This document shows, piece by piece, positions 26,901 to 41,900 of a stretch of 64,000 nt of DNA. The translations under genes were made by a program, and so were the position numbers. The notes under the pieces were generated by a model that saw nothing but the letters and a program-made list of their open reading frames with translations, was not told the origin of the DNA and searched no databases. The stretch comes from Anagrus nilaparvatae (lineage: Eukaryota > Arthropoda > Insecta > Hymenoptera > Mymaridae). Position 1 is the stretch's first letter. Each line of letters begins with the position of its first letter. The stretch spans positions 25,892,501 through 25,956,500 of the forward strand of contig JAKSXM010000231.1 of NCBI GenBank assembly GCA_022575985.1. Direction: 5' to 3'.

Positions 26901-29900
26901 TAAATTTACAAAAACTACCCCTAAAAAGGGTCTTTATACATTTTTTGGGGTCCCTGATCATCAATTTCAGGGTCCTGTTTACAAAAAATTGACGCTTCAC
27001 TTTTAAATTTGCAAAAGTTACCCCTAAAATGGAACCTCTAAGTTCGAATACATGAAAATGTCCCTCAAACGTACTTTCTACAAATTTTACAGTGTATTAC
27101 AATATTTTATAGATATGACTCCGAAATTGGTTATCAGCGACCCAAAAAAGCTAATTAGACAAAATTTTGACTGTCAAGTTCGAATACATAAAAAATAGTT
27201 TTTGCAAATTTAAGTTTGAAGTGCTAACCTTTTATAGACAGACATAAGAATACTTTGAGTCATTTTATGGCATTAGACTAAAACACAAAAATGGCCGAGA
27301 GTGCTTATTTTTAGTTATACTTTTGAAAAAAATAGTGGGTAGATTTTTGTGACCAGTAGGCGCAGTTAGGTTAGAATAACTAATATAAAAAATCAGTAAG
27401 CATAATATAAACCATTATAATGTTTATCAGGGTATCTTGTAAAAAACATAATAAAAAATGTTTTTAGCTACTGTACTTTAAAAACTACACGTATGTTCAG
27501 AATCACGCAAATAATGAAACTTTATACATTTGTATACGTAAGCTACTATTTTTTATATATTTAGTAATATTAATTTGCTTTGTTTGTTTTTTATGCAATA
27601 CGAAATAAAAAAAACTTTAGAGATAATAAAGTTTTCGAATAAAAAAAAATTGTTTCCTTTTTTATCATACACTTGAAATAATATACGTTATAAGTAATTG
27701 GATATTTTTACAAATGGAAGTTTACAAAATTTAATTAAATAAAAAATCCATTTAAGTATCAATTCAATCTTGCTAATATTTTTATTTTTAAAAATATCTG
27801 ATTTTTCAAAACTTTTTGCCTATATCCCCAGGGGTTTGTTATTGGTTAGAGAGAAAGTACAGAAAATAGAAATTCATGGTATTTCATAGCCTAAATTAAT
27901 GACACAACTAATTAATAATATTGTCCTGTAATATAACTCTATGATTTATCACATGATTCTACTTAAACGAGTTATTATGATTATTATTGCTTTGAAATTT
28001 TGAATAATAGTATGATCGAGATTTAATTTAATTAAAAATTTTCGTTTACTGTATTACTGATTAGTATTATTCTTTTCTTTTGTTATCGAGTGTCTCTCAC
28101 TTATCATCTATTTTCATTTAAAATTCATTTATGACATTTTAAATTTAATTTTTGTTTCATTTTTATTACTCATTTATGAGGATAGATATTTCAATTGTTT
28201 GAAATTAATTTTTTTAACAAGGGCATTGATGATCATTTCAAAATTCACGTTGTTGTTTTTAATTTTCCATGGTGCGTTGGAGTTAAAAGTCATTTATGTG
28301 TAATCTAGAACATTTTTCTTTATATTTTTCCTTTATTTTTATGAAAAATTTTTAGTATAGGTAAAATAAAAATGGCTTAAAGAAACAAATTAAAAAAAAT
28401 AATAACAAAGGATCTGAAAAAAATGAATTTAGTATTTGGTTTTGACTTGAACAAAGATTGCATCAAGTTACAAAAAATGTACAAGGAAATTTTTTACCTT
28501 AAAAGGTAATGTTATTTAAAATAATTCGTAAATATATTTAGCTAAAATTTGAGGTATTATTTCTTAGTACGTAATGTTTTCTATTTTTCTCTTTGGGTTT
28601 AGCGATAGATTTAATTTGGAGTTCAGATTTTGGACATCAGATTAAAACTGGCTATGCTCTGTCAGTATGGCAAATTTTAATTATATCTGCACGTAAGTAG
28701 GAAATCTTTGAAAAACTTAATACACTTCAAATATTGACGATTTTCTCAAAAAAAGTAAAATTTCTACCAATCTATTTGCGTTTTATATAAAAATAACTAA
28801 ATTTATAAAAATTTTATACAGATATCTCAATCGTGCTGTACAATATAGAATGTTCATGAATTTTGTATTCTTTTTTATATATAATTCACTTTATGTTAGA
28901 GATCTGTCTTTTCTAAAGCTTGTCTCTTTTTTCATTTACTTAAAACGATATAAAGATTATAAAAAAAAGAAAACTTGTGGATTTATTCGTTTCCCGCATC
29001 TCTTTTACGTTCTATCATTATCTCAAATCGAAACGTGTCACAAAACTAAGTGAATTAATCGTGGAAAAAAATTTTAGCTTAGAAAAATATATTTTTAAAT
29101 TTATTATTTATATATGGGTTGATATTTTCATATAGGTTATCGTCGATGGGTCTTCAAATATCTTTTAAAATAATTTTGGCTTTAGTATAATTAAAAAAAA
29201 ATAATTTACCACAGTTTTTATAGCCTTAAAGACCTTCCTTTGTTAAAGCGTAGCGGTTTTAATTTGTTTTTTATTTCTGACTATTTTTTATTTTCAGGCA
29301 TTTTTTTCTAATTTTTTCTTCATAAAACAGCGTAGTTTCTCATAATTATTTTTTCCTTTTTAGACTTTTCCCATAGGAACTTTGCCGTAGATTCTAACTC
29401 TGAAGTAAAAGCTCCACATGAGCGAGTAAATTTAGCCTTAATATATTAGCTGCAGACACTCTAATTTTCTTATGAATCTCAAATTATTTAATTTCTCATT
29501 TACTTTTAAAAAATTTATAATTGGTTGAGTGTTCATACAACCAACGACCATGGAACATTCACTCATAACATTAATAAATCCAAAAACTGAAATTACAATA
29601 AATCCCGATGTATATTATCCTATAAAGACCATAAACCTAAAGTATTCTAATTTCTTGTTCTTATCAGGGCCTGATCAGGCCCTTACTCCCATTCCGAATT
29701 ATTCTAAGTCCCTAAATCGAAAATATTCTAAGTCCATTTCACCCCTCCCTAAAAACGTAAATTTTCACTCCTCCCCTAAAACGTAACTTATTTACCTCCC
29801 CCCCTGCCAAGCCAAACTTTTTCAAATACCCCATCCAATGAATATGTTCCATGTTAAAACGAAACCATTTTTTTCCCATTTCATTACCAAAAGTTTTAAA

Positions 29901-32900
29901 ATTTTGTTCTTTTTAAAATTTTCTTTACTGTATCAAAACGTTTTTTAGTGTACATTGAATACGCAAAGTAATAGAGCCTAATTAGTAAATAAGAGAAAAT
30001 ACAAAAGCAAATTAATTAAAATCATCAGTTTAAAAAGATGAGAATTAAGTCTTTTATACACAAAAATTAAAGAGAAATTGTATAAAGAATTCAAGGGAGA
30101 ACGAAGACTTCAAAAGCGAGCTTCCTACATTTAGCTTAAGATTTAATAAAAGCTTTAATTTTTTTATAGATATATTTTTTAATTATTTTAAATATTTAAG
30201 AGATTAAGCTAGCTACAAAAAAAAAAACGAATAACTTCATTTTCAGAGATTTAATCATTTTTCGATTAGCTTATTTTATTATAAGTATATTTTTCTATTG
30301 TTTTATTTAAGTTTGAAAATAAGTTATTTTTATTAAAATTATTGGGATTTTTATCTTTTGTTGCAAGCTCTATAACAGATAAATGCTATTTTTACTTAAA
30401 ATTTTTCATTATTTATTGAGCTTTATAGGATAAAATAGGGTATTAATTAAATTTTATCTTATGTTATCTTTTTTAAATAAATTAGGTTTTTTATAAAATA
30501 ATGTTTTAGATAACATATTCGCATAAAAAATGCAAAAAATAAAATAGAATACAATTAAATGGCGTTACTGTAAATAAGTTATGAAGGTTTAATAGGATTT
30601 ATTCTTTCATAAAAAATGAAGCAACGTAGTAACTAAAATTTATGAATTTTGCTATTTATAGAATAGAACGATTTAAATAGATTAAAACATTTCTTTGTTT
30701 TTATGTAGACAATCTTAATTCCTTGGGGGTGCTTGGCCAGTAAAGAAACATTTTCTGTTAGCTATTGACGAAAAAAAAATCGTGTGCGATTCTTGCCTAT
30801 AAGAATGTCCCAATTCACTATCACTGAGTTCTTTCCATGTCTTATATACGTGTAATCTGAGCTTGAATTTTCTGCCCATGGGTTACTAAATATTACCATA
30901 ACTGATGGTCCTCACTCTTATAACACGTAATATTGATACTCAAAAAATTTTAAGTATCAGTATTACGTGTTATAAGAATGGGGACAGGTCCGAGCTGCAC
31001 AGCTCTAACTGAATTGCTAACCAAATAAAATTCAAGTTACTAAAAGTTTTTTAATCCTTGAATTTTTTCATAAACATATTTTTTATTATTATGCAAATGC
31101 TTTTAAAATTTTACAGCAAAGCATAAAATTTCAAGTAAATTAAGTAAAAATAAATACAGAATTTTTTTCTTATTTTTTATTGCATAATAAAAAGGCTAAG
31201 AAAATATCATTAATACAGCAAGGAAAATTTATATTTTCTTATACATAAATTTTTCAGCTAAATGTATGTATGTAGAAGCCATAGAAAATCTTATTAAGTA
31301 TATTTATATAAAAAAAAAGGTACACAAGGTTTTTCATGTTTGTGTAAAAGATTTTTCTTTATAAACATTGCATTTAAATCAAAAGGTATATTACACAAGA
31401 GAAGAAGATATAAGCATAAAAAGATCCTTTTATTTATAAGCTTTTTTTTTTTTGAAAAGAATGTAAATGTATAAGCGTATTTATATATTTTTTTAAGAAT
31501 TTTCATTTATGTAATACTGCAGTGCTTTGATTTGTATAATGGCTTGCTAATAAATTAAAATAACACAGAGCTAGGCTACTTCTTTTTCTGCTACTAAAAA
31601 ATTATTCTATAGGCATAAACATTTGAAAAAAAAAAGCAGATTTAATTCAACACAGTTAATTTGCTTTAATGAATCTAGCCAATAAAAAAAAGTACACATA
31701 TAATATTAAACAGCATGAATATAAAATAGATTTTACGTGTATGATAAAGAACAATTCAACAAATGTAAACCCTAATCACTAATTCATTAGAATTTATATT
31801 ATATGAATTTTGCATTTAATTAAAAAGCAAAACGAAAATGTTTGTTATTTTGGAATACAGAGATGGTTTTATGTTATAATATCAGTCACATAAACCTATA
31901 ATTAAGTAAACAAATTATACGATATTTCTTCCTTTACTATTATTACAATAATCACAATCAAACGAATGATTTTACAAATTCGAATATGTCGACACATTGT
32001 TGCGTATTCACGAGGGTGATTAATTTTATTTTAAAATCTGCATGCGTGTATTAGCATGGATATAATTTTAAAAGTTGCTGGAATTTGAAATTGATAAGGA
32101 CTAAAACCAAATTTAAATTTTTTATTTTATTTCCATTCTAATTACTTTTGGAATTGATTAGATTGAGAAGAAATTGATAAATTTTTGTTTGTATGTACAT
32201 TAGAATGTACATTCGCTTAAAAAGGATTGAAAAATTAAATAGTATATTAAGCATCAAGAGCGCATAAGTTTTTGCTATAGGTGTTCAAAAAGCGAAGAAA
32301 AATTTGTAGCAAACTATTTTTCAAACTACAGCCTGGCAATTTTAGAGAAATCAATGTCAATAATTGGAAATAATCATTTCTAAAAAATATGATTTTTTAC
32401 AACTTAAAAAAACACTAGAGTTCTGATACTAACAATCAAGGAGCGGTCCACTCAGAGCACAGTAATTATTGTGCGCCTGGAGTGCGACCAGTGTGCGCCA
32501 AAATTGCGAATCATTCTGGAAGCGCTGCTAATACTTCAAATTGATTTAATAGGTAGGGAACAACATGTTTTATCAAAAAAACCTCCCGCGCACTCTCTTT
32601 TTAATCTTATAAATAAAATAAAAATATTTGCATCTTTCGGAAGTCCTACAAAAGCCTTAGAAGATTAAAAAGAGGGTGCGCGGGAGGTTTTTTTGATAAA
32701 ACAAATTGTTCCCTTCCTATTAAATCAATTTGAAGCATTAGCAGCGCTTTCAGAATGATTCACAAATTTGGCGCACACTGGTCGCACACTGTTCGCACTC
32801 CAGACGCACACCAGGCGCACAATCACTGTGCTCTGAGTGGACCGCCCCTTGCTAACAATAAGTATAGTCAGTTATGTATCCGGAGCCAAGGGGGCCAAAG

Positions 32901-35900
32901 CCATGAAAATTTTTAGAAAAAATGGTAATATTTTAGCTCTGTTTTCAAAAATTTTAAATTGTTAATTGTTAAACAAATTTAAACCATAATTATTAGTACT
33001 GTTAAGTTCTGCCCCCCCCCCTCGGAATTTTTTTGCCTGCGCCGAAAAAAATTTCCGTGTACGTGCCTGATATAGTTATTGAAGATCTGAATTGGAAATA
33101 CTTTTATGAGCTAAAACTTTATTACCCATACACTAAACATGCTATAATTAATAAATAATCCTCTAAAATAAAATTGAAATATAAAAAGATGTTTAACAAA
33201 AACAAATGTACACGAGACAATGGTAAAAATTGATTAATGAAAAATGAGTTAAAGATATTTATTTATTTATTTATTTGTTCAACCACCCTACAATTAATCA
33301 ACTTAGACTTAGTTATATAAAAAAATAGACAGTATAATACATTAAATGACCTTACACATCATTTTCCCAATTTAAGAGAAGCATCAAATTATACTTGTCT
33401 AACTGGATACATAAAATTAAACATAGATGCTGTGTATGCTTAGTCATTAAATTTAATTATTAATCTAATATTTACATGAATATCAAATCAATACACGGTA
33501 GAGCTGCTTTGGGTGAATATTCAACCAATTGGTTTGTTATTTTTGTAAAAAACATTGACTACAAACAAAGATATTAACTTATATTTGTTATACTATTTAC
33601 TTATTGTTGACTAATTTTAAATTCAATTTTTAAATGCTTTACATACTTATTTAAGGGGGATCACAGATTTTTTTATCGACTTTTAAAAAATTTTCAAATC
33701 ATTGTTTTTCACTCATTTTATTATTAAAATTAACAAATGTTTGTTTTAATTCCTTACACTATTGTTGAACATTAAGAAAAAAGAAAAAAAAATTATATTT
33801 GTCATTTTGTTCATATTATAGAGGGCGTCAAAGTATAGTCTGAAAAAAACGGTTCCCATGATTGCGCCCCTTTAGGACAGCTGAAACTAAAAAACAGAAT
33901 AGAATTATGTTCTATAGAGTATTCTCTGGAGTTGGTACCAGAATGAGGAAAAAATTTTTAAAATTGACCATTTAATGGGCATTTTAAGAAAAAGTACGAT
34001 ATTTGAGCCAACAATGGCCCGAAAATCGGCCATAAACTGATTTCTGGTGCATATAAAGCTTAGTCCGAGGTACCAACTCTAGCTATAACTTTAATAAAGA
34101 AAATGCACTAAGCTTTGTGTCAATTGCTCAATTAGTTTTAGAGATATCGTGGGAACCGTTTTCAAAAAGCCATTTTGAGAAAAACGCGTTTAAAGTTTTT
34201 TTTTTAGTTTTAATTAAAATGTTTTAATTTTTAAGGTCTATAATACTTGCAAATAACTATTAATCAGTCCTTGGACAATATAAAAGTTCTTTAAAATCCA
34301 AATAAGTTTGTTTCTGTTCTGGAAAAGCCTGCTTTTTGCCCATACGAGCCTCTTTTGTAGCTGCTTTTCTTGGTTTTTCGCTAAACGAGTACGTTTAAAG
34401 TCGCGTTCGATAGCGTTTTTTTAATTTTTTTTTTTTTTTTTATTTATTTATTTATATCTTTTTTTATTTTTATTATTATCCATATAAGGTAATATAAAAA
34501 AATTAAATTTGAAAAAAAAAATATATACAAAAATATTAATATAAAATTATGAATATCTTAATATCTCAAAAACCATATTTTTTTTTTTTCCAAAATTTTG
34601 TGTGTGCATTCTGAAGAGGTTTATAAACAATAAAATAGAATAAAAAAACTTTCAAAAAAAATTTTCAAGAAATCTGTGATCCCCCTTAAATATTTACTTA
34701 ATCTTGATCAAATTTTATTTTATCTATTAAAAATTTAAATTTAATTTATATTAACATATATTTACTACAATGTAATTTACTTTAATTATTTAATAATTAT
34801 GCAATGAAACAAGTAAAACAAATTGGAAATATAATCTTTGAGCTTTTATTTACCATATTATTTAAGTTTCATTAATCTGTGTAATCGCAATCATACTTTT
34901 CACAAGCTCCAAAGATGATTTCTTAAAGACTTTATCTTTATGTTGTATAAGTTTCGTTCATTTCTGTTATCATAAGTTTTTAGTAATGTAACACCTTAAA
35001 TAATCAAAATATCAATAATAATAATAAAAATATAAAATAAATATAAAATTACAATTTATCAATTGAAAATACATTTATATTTTAATTACAATTTTCTTTT
35101 GAATGACGAATAAATGTTATTTTTATATTGAAATTAGTTTTTTCTCATTAAATATGTCAATCAACTTTTTATGATTAATTAAAACATTTAAATTTATCAA
35201 AATCTGTTATGTTTTATATAAATAAAATGAAAAAAAAATAATTTAATAATCCATTATTTGGTACGAATAAAAAAATTCAAAAATAGAGTAAAATACAAAA
35301 AACATCAAAAGATGGTTTTTTCCTTAAAAAAAAAAACGGCTCTGGGGATTTTTTGGATTTTTACGGCATTCAACTTGGAAAAATGTTTCGAATCGATCCC
35401 AATTTTCAACATTTTCAGTAACTCGCACTTCGATTTAAAATCATTTAAAGCCCGCCGTGCCAAAATTGTCTTTATGTTCACCAATTCGAGTTTTAGTAAA
35501 TCGCTCTGTTTACCATAATATTTCATATCGAAGTTTTTACATTCTACACAATAAACTACATTTTTTTTTGTTTTTTAGTTAATCTATCTTTACCTAATTT
35601 GATGAATTTATTTAATTTAAAAGGGAGATGGTAGATAATACCTAGATTATATTTTTTAATCAAATTATGTATCTCATTGCTTGTATTGCTATTGCTCGGC
35701 TGCATAAATATTTTTCTATTTCTATTAATATTATCTATATTTATATTGTCTGAGGTTCTATTGTTGTCCATTAAACTATAAATATGTTTGATTCTATTTT
35801 TATTTGATGATTTATGAATTTTTTGGGGTAATTATTAAAAGCTAACATTTCTTTTATGTATTTTAAATTATTATTATGGAATTGGGGGTAACTTTATTGC

Positions 35901-38900
35901 TTTATCTACCAAAGATTTAATTACCTTTTTTTTTTTTGATGTTTGGGATGGTCTGAAAGATAATTTAACCGTCTACCAGAATATATCTTTTTTCTTTACC
36001 AGTTAGATATAATACTGCCATCAGTGTTATTCTTTATTAATTGCATCAATCTAAAAAATTTAGCCTATTATCTTTTTCAATTTCTATTGTACATTTTATT
36101 CTTTCATATCCATTAAATGTTTCTTATGCAAGATCTATTTTATTTTTTGGTATATTTTTTCTATTTTTGTTAATTTTATCAATTTTATGAATTATTATTA
36201 TTGTAAAAGAGGTTCAATTGTAAAATTTTTCAAGGAATACAAAAATCGAGTTAGAATTTTGATTATATTACAGGAAAATCCGGAAAATGGAATGTTATTA
36301 AAATTTTTGTTGTGGATTTTTTAAGTTCTTTAAAAGCCTTTAAAGCCCTTAAAAGTTCTTTAAAATCCCTCCAAAAGTATTTACCAACAAAAGGTGTATG
36401 GAGAACACAAATATTAAGGCCAATTAGAAGTAAAAACAAATCCCGCTTTTTGAGAAATCATATTTGAAAGTTCCTTTTAGTTTTTTCGATTTTCCGCCTT
36501 TTCAGGTTCGGATTCAGCGGGAAATTTTACATACCCCCTATAGTTGAAAATTATTTTTTAGCTGCGTATGAGGAGCGGTAAAAAAATAAAATCCCAAAAC
36601 TTTTTCAGATTTTTGCAGCAAATTTAAATTTAAAAAAAATCGAAAAACAGCTGCTATTTGGAAACCACGCATTGAACCTAGAACCTTAAAAATTGACATT
36701 GTATTATATTTTTATATACTGAACTCAGTATAATTGGTTATTTTAAAATCCCAGACTTCCAGGTATCTTTTCTGTTAGATACACTAAGAATGACCCAAAT
36801 ATTTTTGCTAAAATAGAGCACTAAAGCTCTAAATCATAAATCCATTTCGTACACTGAAAAAAAAATCCGGTTGCCGCAAGCGGAATTATTCCGCTTGTGG
36901 CCAGCGGAATTTTTTTTTCTTCGCAAATAATTGCAAATGACTTGAAACGTAAAGAAAATAAAAAAAAAACATTTTTTCTTTTCTTTTTCCAAAATTTTCT
37001 CAAACCTCGTCATACCGATATACGCATATCCCAAGTAAGCGGGAAAAAAATTTTTTTTTAATTTTCTTTACGTTTCAAGTCATTTGCAATCGTTTGACGA
37101 GAAAAAAAATTCCGCTTGCTACAAGCGGAATTCCGCTTGCCGCAAGCGGATTTTTTTTTCAGTGTACATATTAGTCTATTTTTAAACAGAACCGTCTGAA
37201 TTTTTAATTTTTTCCAGATTTTTTTATATAAAACACATTTTCATATTCATAATACTTCTTTCTCATTATTATTAGAAAAATAAATTTTTTAGATCTTTAA
37301 AATGAGATATTGTAGGTTCGACTATCTTTTCTTAGTCAAAACTTGAGAGGTTACAAGAAGGGGCAAAATTTCGCCAAATTTTAGAGTAATTCTTTGTTGC
37401 TTTTATGTTATTTATTTTTATTAGGGTTTTGCAAAGTAAAAATAGTTTTGAAAAAAAAATTAAATTCAAGAAAATAATAGGTTTTTAAACGTGCACGTGA
37501 TTTTTAGCATATAAAAAACAATAAAAAGTAAAGAATTGTGCTCAATCAGAACTTAGTCAAAATTTACGTTACCAATTAAGTATTAGAATGGACTCAACTT
37601 TGTACAAAATGTATACATACATCGAGAGTACTAATACTTATAATATGTTTACACTATGTGCAATGTATAGTATATAGAAAAACTAATATTTATTTACATC
37701 CATATTAGATCTCGGATTATTTTTATGTTTTTGTCGTATTCAAAGCCATAATTTATCACTGAGGCCACATTAATACAGCTGCAAGTTAAATAATCTGTTT
37801 TGTTTTTGCCTAAAATATACAAAAAATATTATAAAATTTATCAAGGGCAGAAAATGTTCGACAATATCTTAATAAGGAATTTGAGAGCCCGAGGTGGCAG
37901 AGAAAGACAAGAATGATCCAAATTATTTTTCTAAAAAATAAACTTTTTATAAAAGTTTAAGAAAATTTTGAAGATTCTATAATAATTGGAGCAATCAAAT
38001 TTGCTGAAATACAAAATAAACCAAGGTCTAATGTAAATATACTTATATATAAGTTGAAAATCCGCAGGACTTGGTTGCGTATTACTGTTGTACTTCTTCA
38101 CAAGTCACGTAGAGGATCTTCTGTGGAAAAATTGACAAGCAAAAAAAAAAGTAAATATAATAAAGAAAAAGAATGAGTATTCTGGATGCATTATATTATA
38201 TTCAAAATAAATTTTAAAAATTTTCCTCACAACTTTAATATTTTTTAAAAAGATGTAATGTTGTCATATTTTATGAAGTAAACATTTCAAACCAAGATAA
38301 ATTTTAATTATAATTTTAAATTTTAAAATATTTTATATTCTACATTTATTTTATGGAATTTAAAACGTTAAAATTTTGTTTTATTTACATTAGGAAATTA
38401 AAAGTAAAATTTTTAAATATGTAAATTGCAAGTTTATTTTTGCCTTATATAAATATGATTAATATTTCTTAGAAAAGTTATTAAAATTTTAAAAAAATTT
38501 TTCAAATCTAACTGTACGTTAAAAATAAAAAATTCTAATTTTCATTTATTTTGTTTTATATTATTTTATATTTTTAAATTTTAATATTACGAGTTTTTTT
38601 TATTTACTTTCAGAATATTTGATTTGAAAAAGTAATTTTTTTATTGCTCAAATAAGAAAGAATGAACGAGTCTGATTTTCTTGATTTAAGACATTGGCCA
38701 GTTTGATTTATCAATAAAATAAAAAGTAAATATCTAAAAACAAATAATTTTTTGTTTTTTTTGGAGCTAATATAGATAAATAAACAAAGTTTTGTTTCTT
38801 AATCTTATTAAATACAATAAAAGATACTCGTATAATTTTCAAATACATCTTGAAATAAATGCAGTTTAAAAATAAATAAAAATAAAATAAGTAAGAAATC

Positions 38901-41900
38901 AATTTTTTAAAATTGAATAAAAATAAGTAAACAAATGATTGTGTAAATAACACTAAAATGCGTGGAACGTATTTAAGTTTACTACAACTAAATTCTGTGC
39001 AGGTACAATAAATAATGATACAAAATAACGTTACCATTTTGCTGTCCAATAAGCAGACCTAATGAATTAATAATTCATACCTGAACTCAAAATTATTATT
39101 TTTTTTTTTCGGCAGTTAAACCCGAATTATTTTAATTGAGGGGCTATCGTCTTGGAAATCACAAATTTTTTATTATTTTTTATTTAAAAAATTTTTTTTT
39201 GATTTTTTTCTGATTTTGACTTGTTTGTACGTCAATAATTAATCGTTACTAGTTGAAATGGTTTATTTTCGCGATTTTTTGCGTTTTTTAGCCTTATAAC
39301 TCACCCTAGACCTCAAAAATCTATTTTTTATTAATCAATATAATATTTAGCGGTTTTTACACAAAAAAATCACAAAAAATCACGAAAAATCAAAAAAAAT
39401 CAAAAAAATCAAATTCGTGATTTCCAAGACGATAGCCCCTCGATTTTAATTCAATAAATCAAAATTATTTTAAGTCCCGAAAATAACATTATTAAAAAAT
39501 TAAAAAAAATTAATAACACATTACAAAATTAAACTTTTAGAAAATAAAAATAAAATGTACTAGTTACCAGATAAATCAGATTTAAAAAAAGCCACAAAAC
39601 ATAACCTAAAAACTCCTATTTTAAGTAACCGGACCATTTCTGGTTAAAACAGATTTCATATTCGTTTTCAGTGACAAGCGTATTTATTCGTTAAAAAATT
39701 TTATGAGCCTATTGAGCCCGGCCCTTTCCCACTCTAAAAGAAAATAGATCCGGCTTGAATTGAAAATAAGTAAATATTTTGCATAAAATATTATAATTAA
39801 CATTAAAAACCATTTTATAATTATATAAGTATTTAAAATATTTATTTTAACAACTATTTTAACAAGTCAATTTTTTAAAACGAAAGGATAGGTTAATATT
39901 GTTTATGTTTTCAATTCAAGCCGGACCTAAAGTTATAAAAATCGCCGTTTCGCAGCTTCAATATTCTTTTGGAAAAAGCTACATGAAATAGTGATCCACG
40001 CCTACACTAATATCGCTCTTGCCCGGCTAGCTTGTATGGGATCATGCAAGTGTAAAAATTTTTGCGCTTTTCATGCTTAAAACACTATACGCAGAATTTA
40101 GAAAATCGTGAATAGCGAGCAATTAGGGTTCGAACCCTACGGTGCCTCAGTAACTAGAAAAAATATTTTCTAGAAGCTTCATAATTATTTAACATATTAA
40201 ATATTAGTAACAAATCAATTATTATTATTTTTTCTTATCATGTTTGAAGAAAAAATAGGAAAAATAAAGAACTACTGTTATAATGTAAAAATAATAAAAA
40301 AAAAAAATAAAGTAAAATAATATACTTTACTCAACATTTTCTTTCAATTTTTCTTTTCTTTTATAGATTTTCTATAAGCACACAATCTTACTAGTAAATC
40401 AACAAAAAATAAAATAAGAAAAATGCTTTTACGATTTATATGTTTCACAAAGTAAAGTATTTTGAAGTATATGCAAAAAAAAAAAGAAAAAAAAACAAGA
40501 AAAGCCCTCATGTAAGAAGAGAAATTGCAACTGATAAACAAACAATAGGTTGTCATTTATATTTTAAAGCAAATAGAACCCCTTTTTTCCAAAAAGTATT
40601 GTTTGAATTTCCATAAAATGTGTAACCTGCATACGCATAATATAATTACAAATTACACTCATTTATATCTTGCTAAAAAGATTTGAAAATCAGATTTTGA
40701 TATTTTTCCTTTATTTTTTAAATAATGACAATGAAATGACTAAATTAAGTAAGAGATTAACTAAATATGCAGACTTATTTGAATAAATCATAGTCAAAAA
40801 GATAAAATGCTTTTGTAAATTTACTTTATAAATTGAGGAATAAGAAAGAAATGAGTTAATTTGTCACTATTATTATTTTTAATTTAAAATAATTAGAAAA
40901 AAAAATTTAAGTATGTAACAATGCGGTTTTTCAATATATTTACATCATGCTAACAATTGACTCAAAGACTCAAACGAGTAAATCTAAAGCATACTTGAGT
41001 TTCTAGTGCACTTTACATCTAGTGTAGAGTAAATCCAGCGTAAGGTGAAGCTTTCGACATTTACTTCCATGTATGCTATTATAGAAATGTACTCACATGA
41101 TTATACGTAAGTATTTGAAAATGTTTTTTAATATTAGTGAAAATATTTTTCAAAAATGTTGAACTTCATTTTTGTTGTGATCTATAAACTTTTATTTTAA
41201 AAAATATATTTAGATTTTACAAAAATATAAGAAAATTTATTTTAAAATTGAATTTCATTTAATCCAAAATCGAAAAATATAGAATCGGTATTTTCTTACT
41301 GTAACAGCCTTTGACGAGACATAACTTGGTTGTAAATGACTTAAAGATCTTAGTTAAAATTGGATTCAATTTAAGTAAACTTTAATTAATAACAATTGTA
41401 TTTGCTTACACGCAAAAAAAAGAATAGTAAAATTAACCTCAACGAATTTAGTAAACATAAATTAATAAATGTTGGTAAATATAACCAAAAAATTAGTAAA
41501 TTTTACTAAAAAAATTGAGGTTTTAGTTTTATAAACAAATTTTATTAGTAAATTTTACTAAAAATTTGTAGTGACTGTTAACCACACTGAACTTAGTAAA
41601 CAAAATCGTTATTTTGGTTATATTTACTAATTTTTTATATGCGTGTAGTAATTATCAATTTTAATAGTAATTATATCAATTATTAAAGTGTTATTTAGAA
41701 AAGTCGGAGAAAACTGATTTCAAAATAATGAAGATCTCCTCTACAGTTACTAATCTGGAATCCGAATATGTTATATTTGAGCTAGGTAAGTTTTTCTATT
41801 AAAACATTTTAAATTTTGAGGTTCCGACTTCTAATACTTAGGCTTAATATCGAAAAACTGTATTTTTGGTCGATTTTGAAGGTTTAGACATATTTCATAA

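Noticed and set aside
32471..32668. 65-codon plus frame with balanced composition
   Set aside because: Lies entirely in the arm and loop of the 32.4-kb foldback element.
36821..37034. Two overlapping minus frames with Lys/Phe-rich ends
   Set aside because: They lie on the CAAGCGG foldback MITE and are explained by its palindromic sequence.
38711..39049. 112-codon minus frame with a hydrophobic start
   Set aside because: Begins at TTG, has AT-noise composition (mainly Phe, Leu, Tyr, Ile, Lys), and no splice partner or promoter was found; chance reading through AT-rich DNA is likelier.
40080..40140. Possible tRNA around GGTTCGAACCC
   Set aside because: The T-stem has mismatches when set to a 7-base loop, and the A-box-like TAGCTTGTATGG is about 100 bases away; no acceptor or anticodon stem forms.
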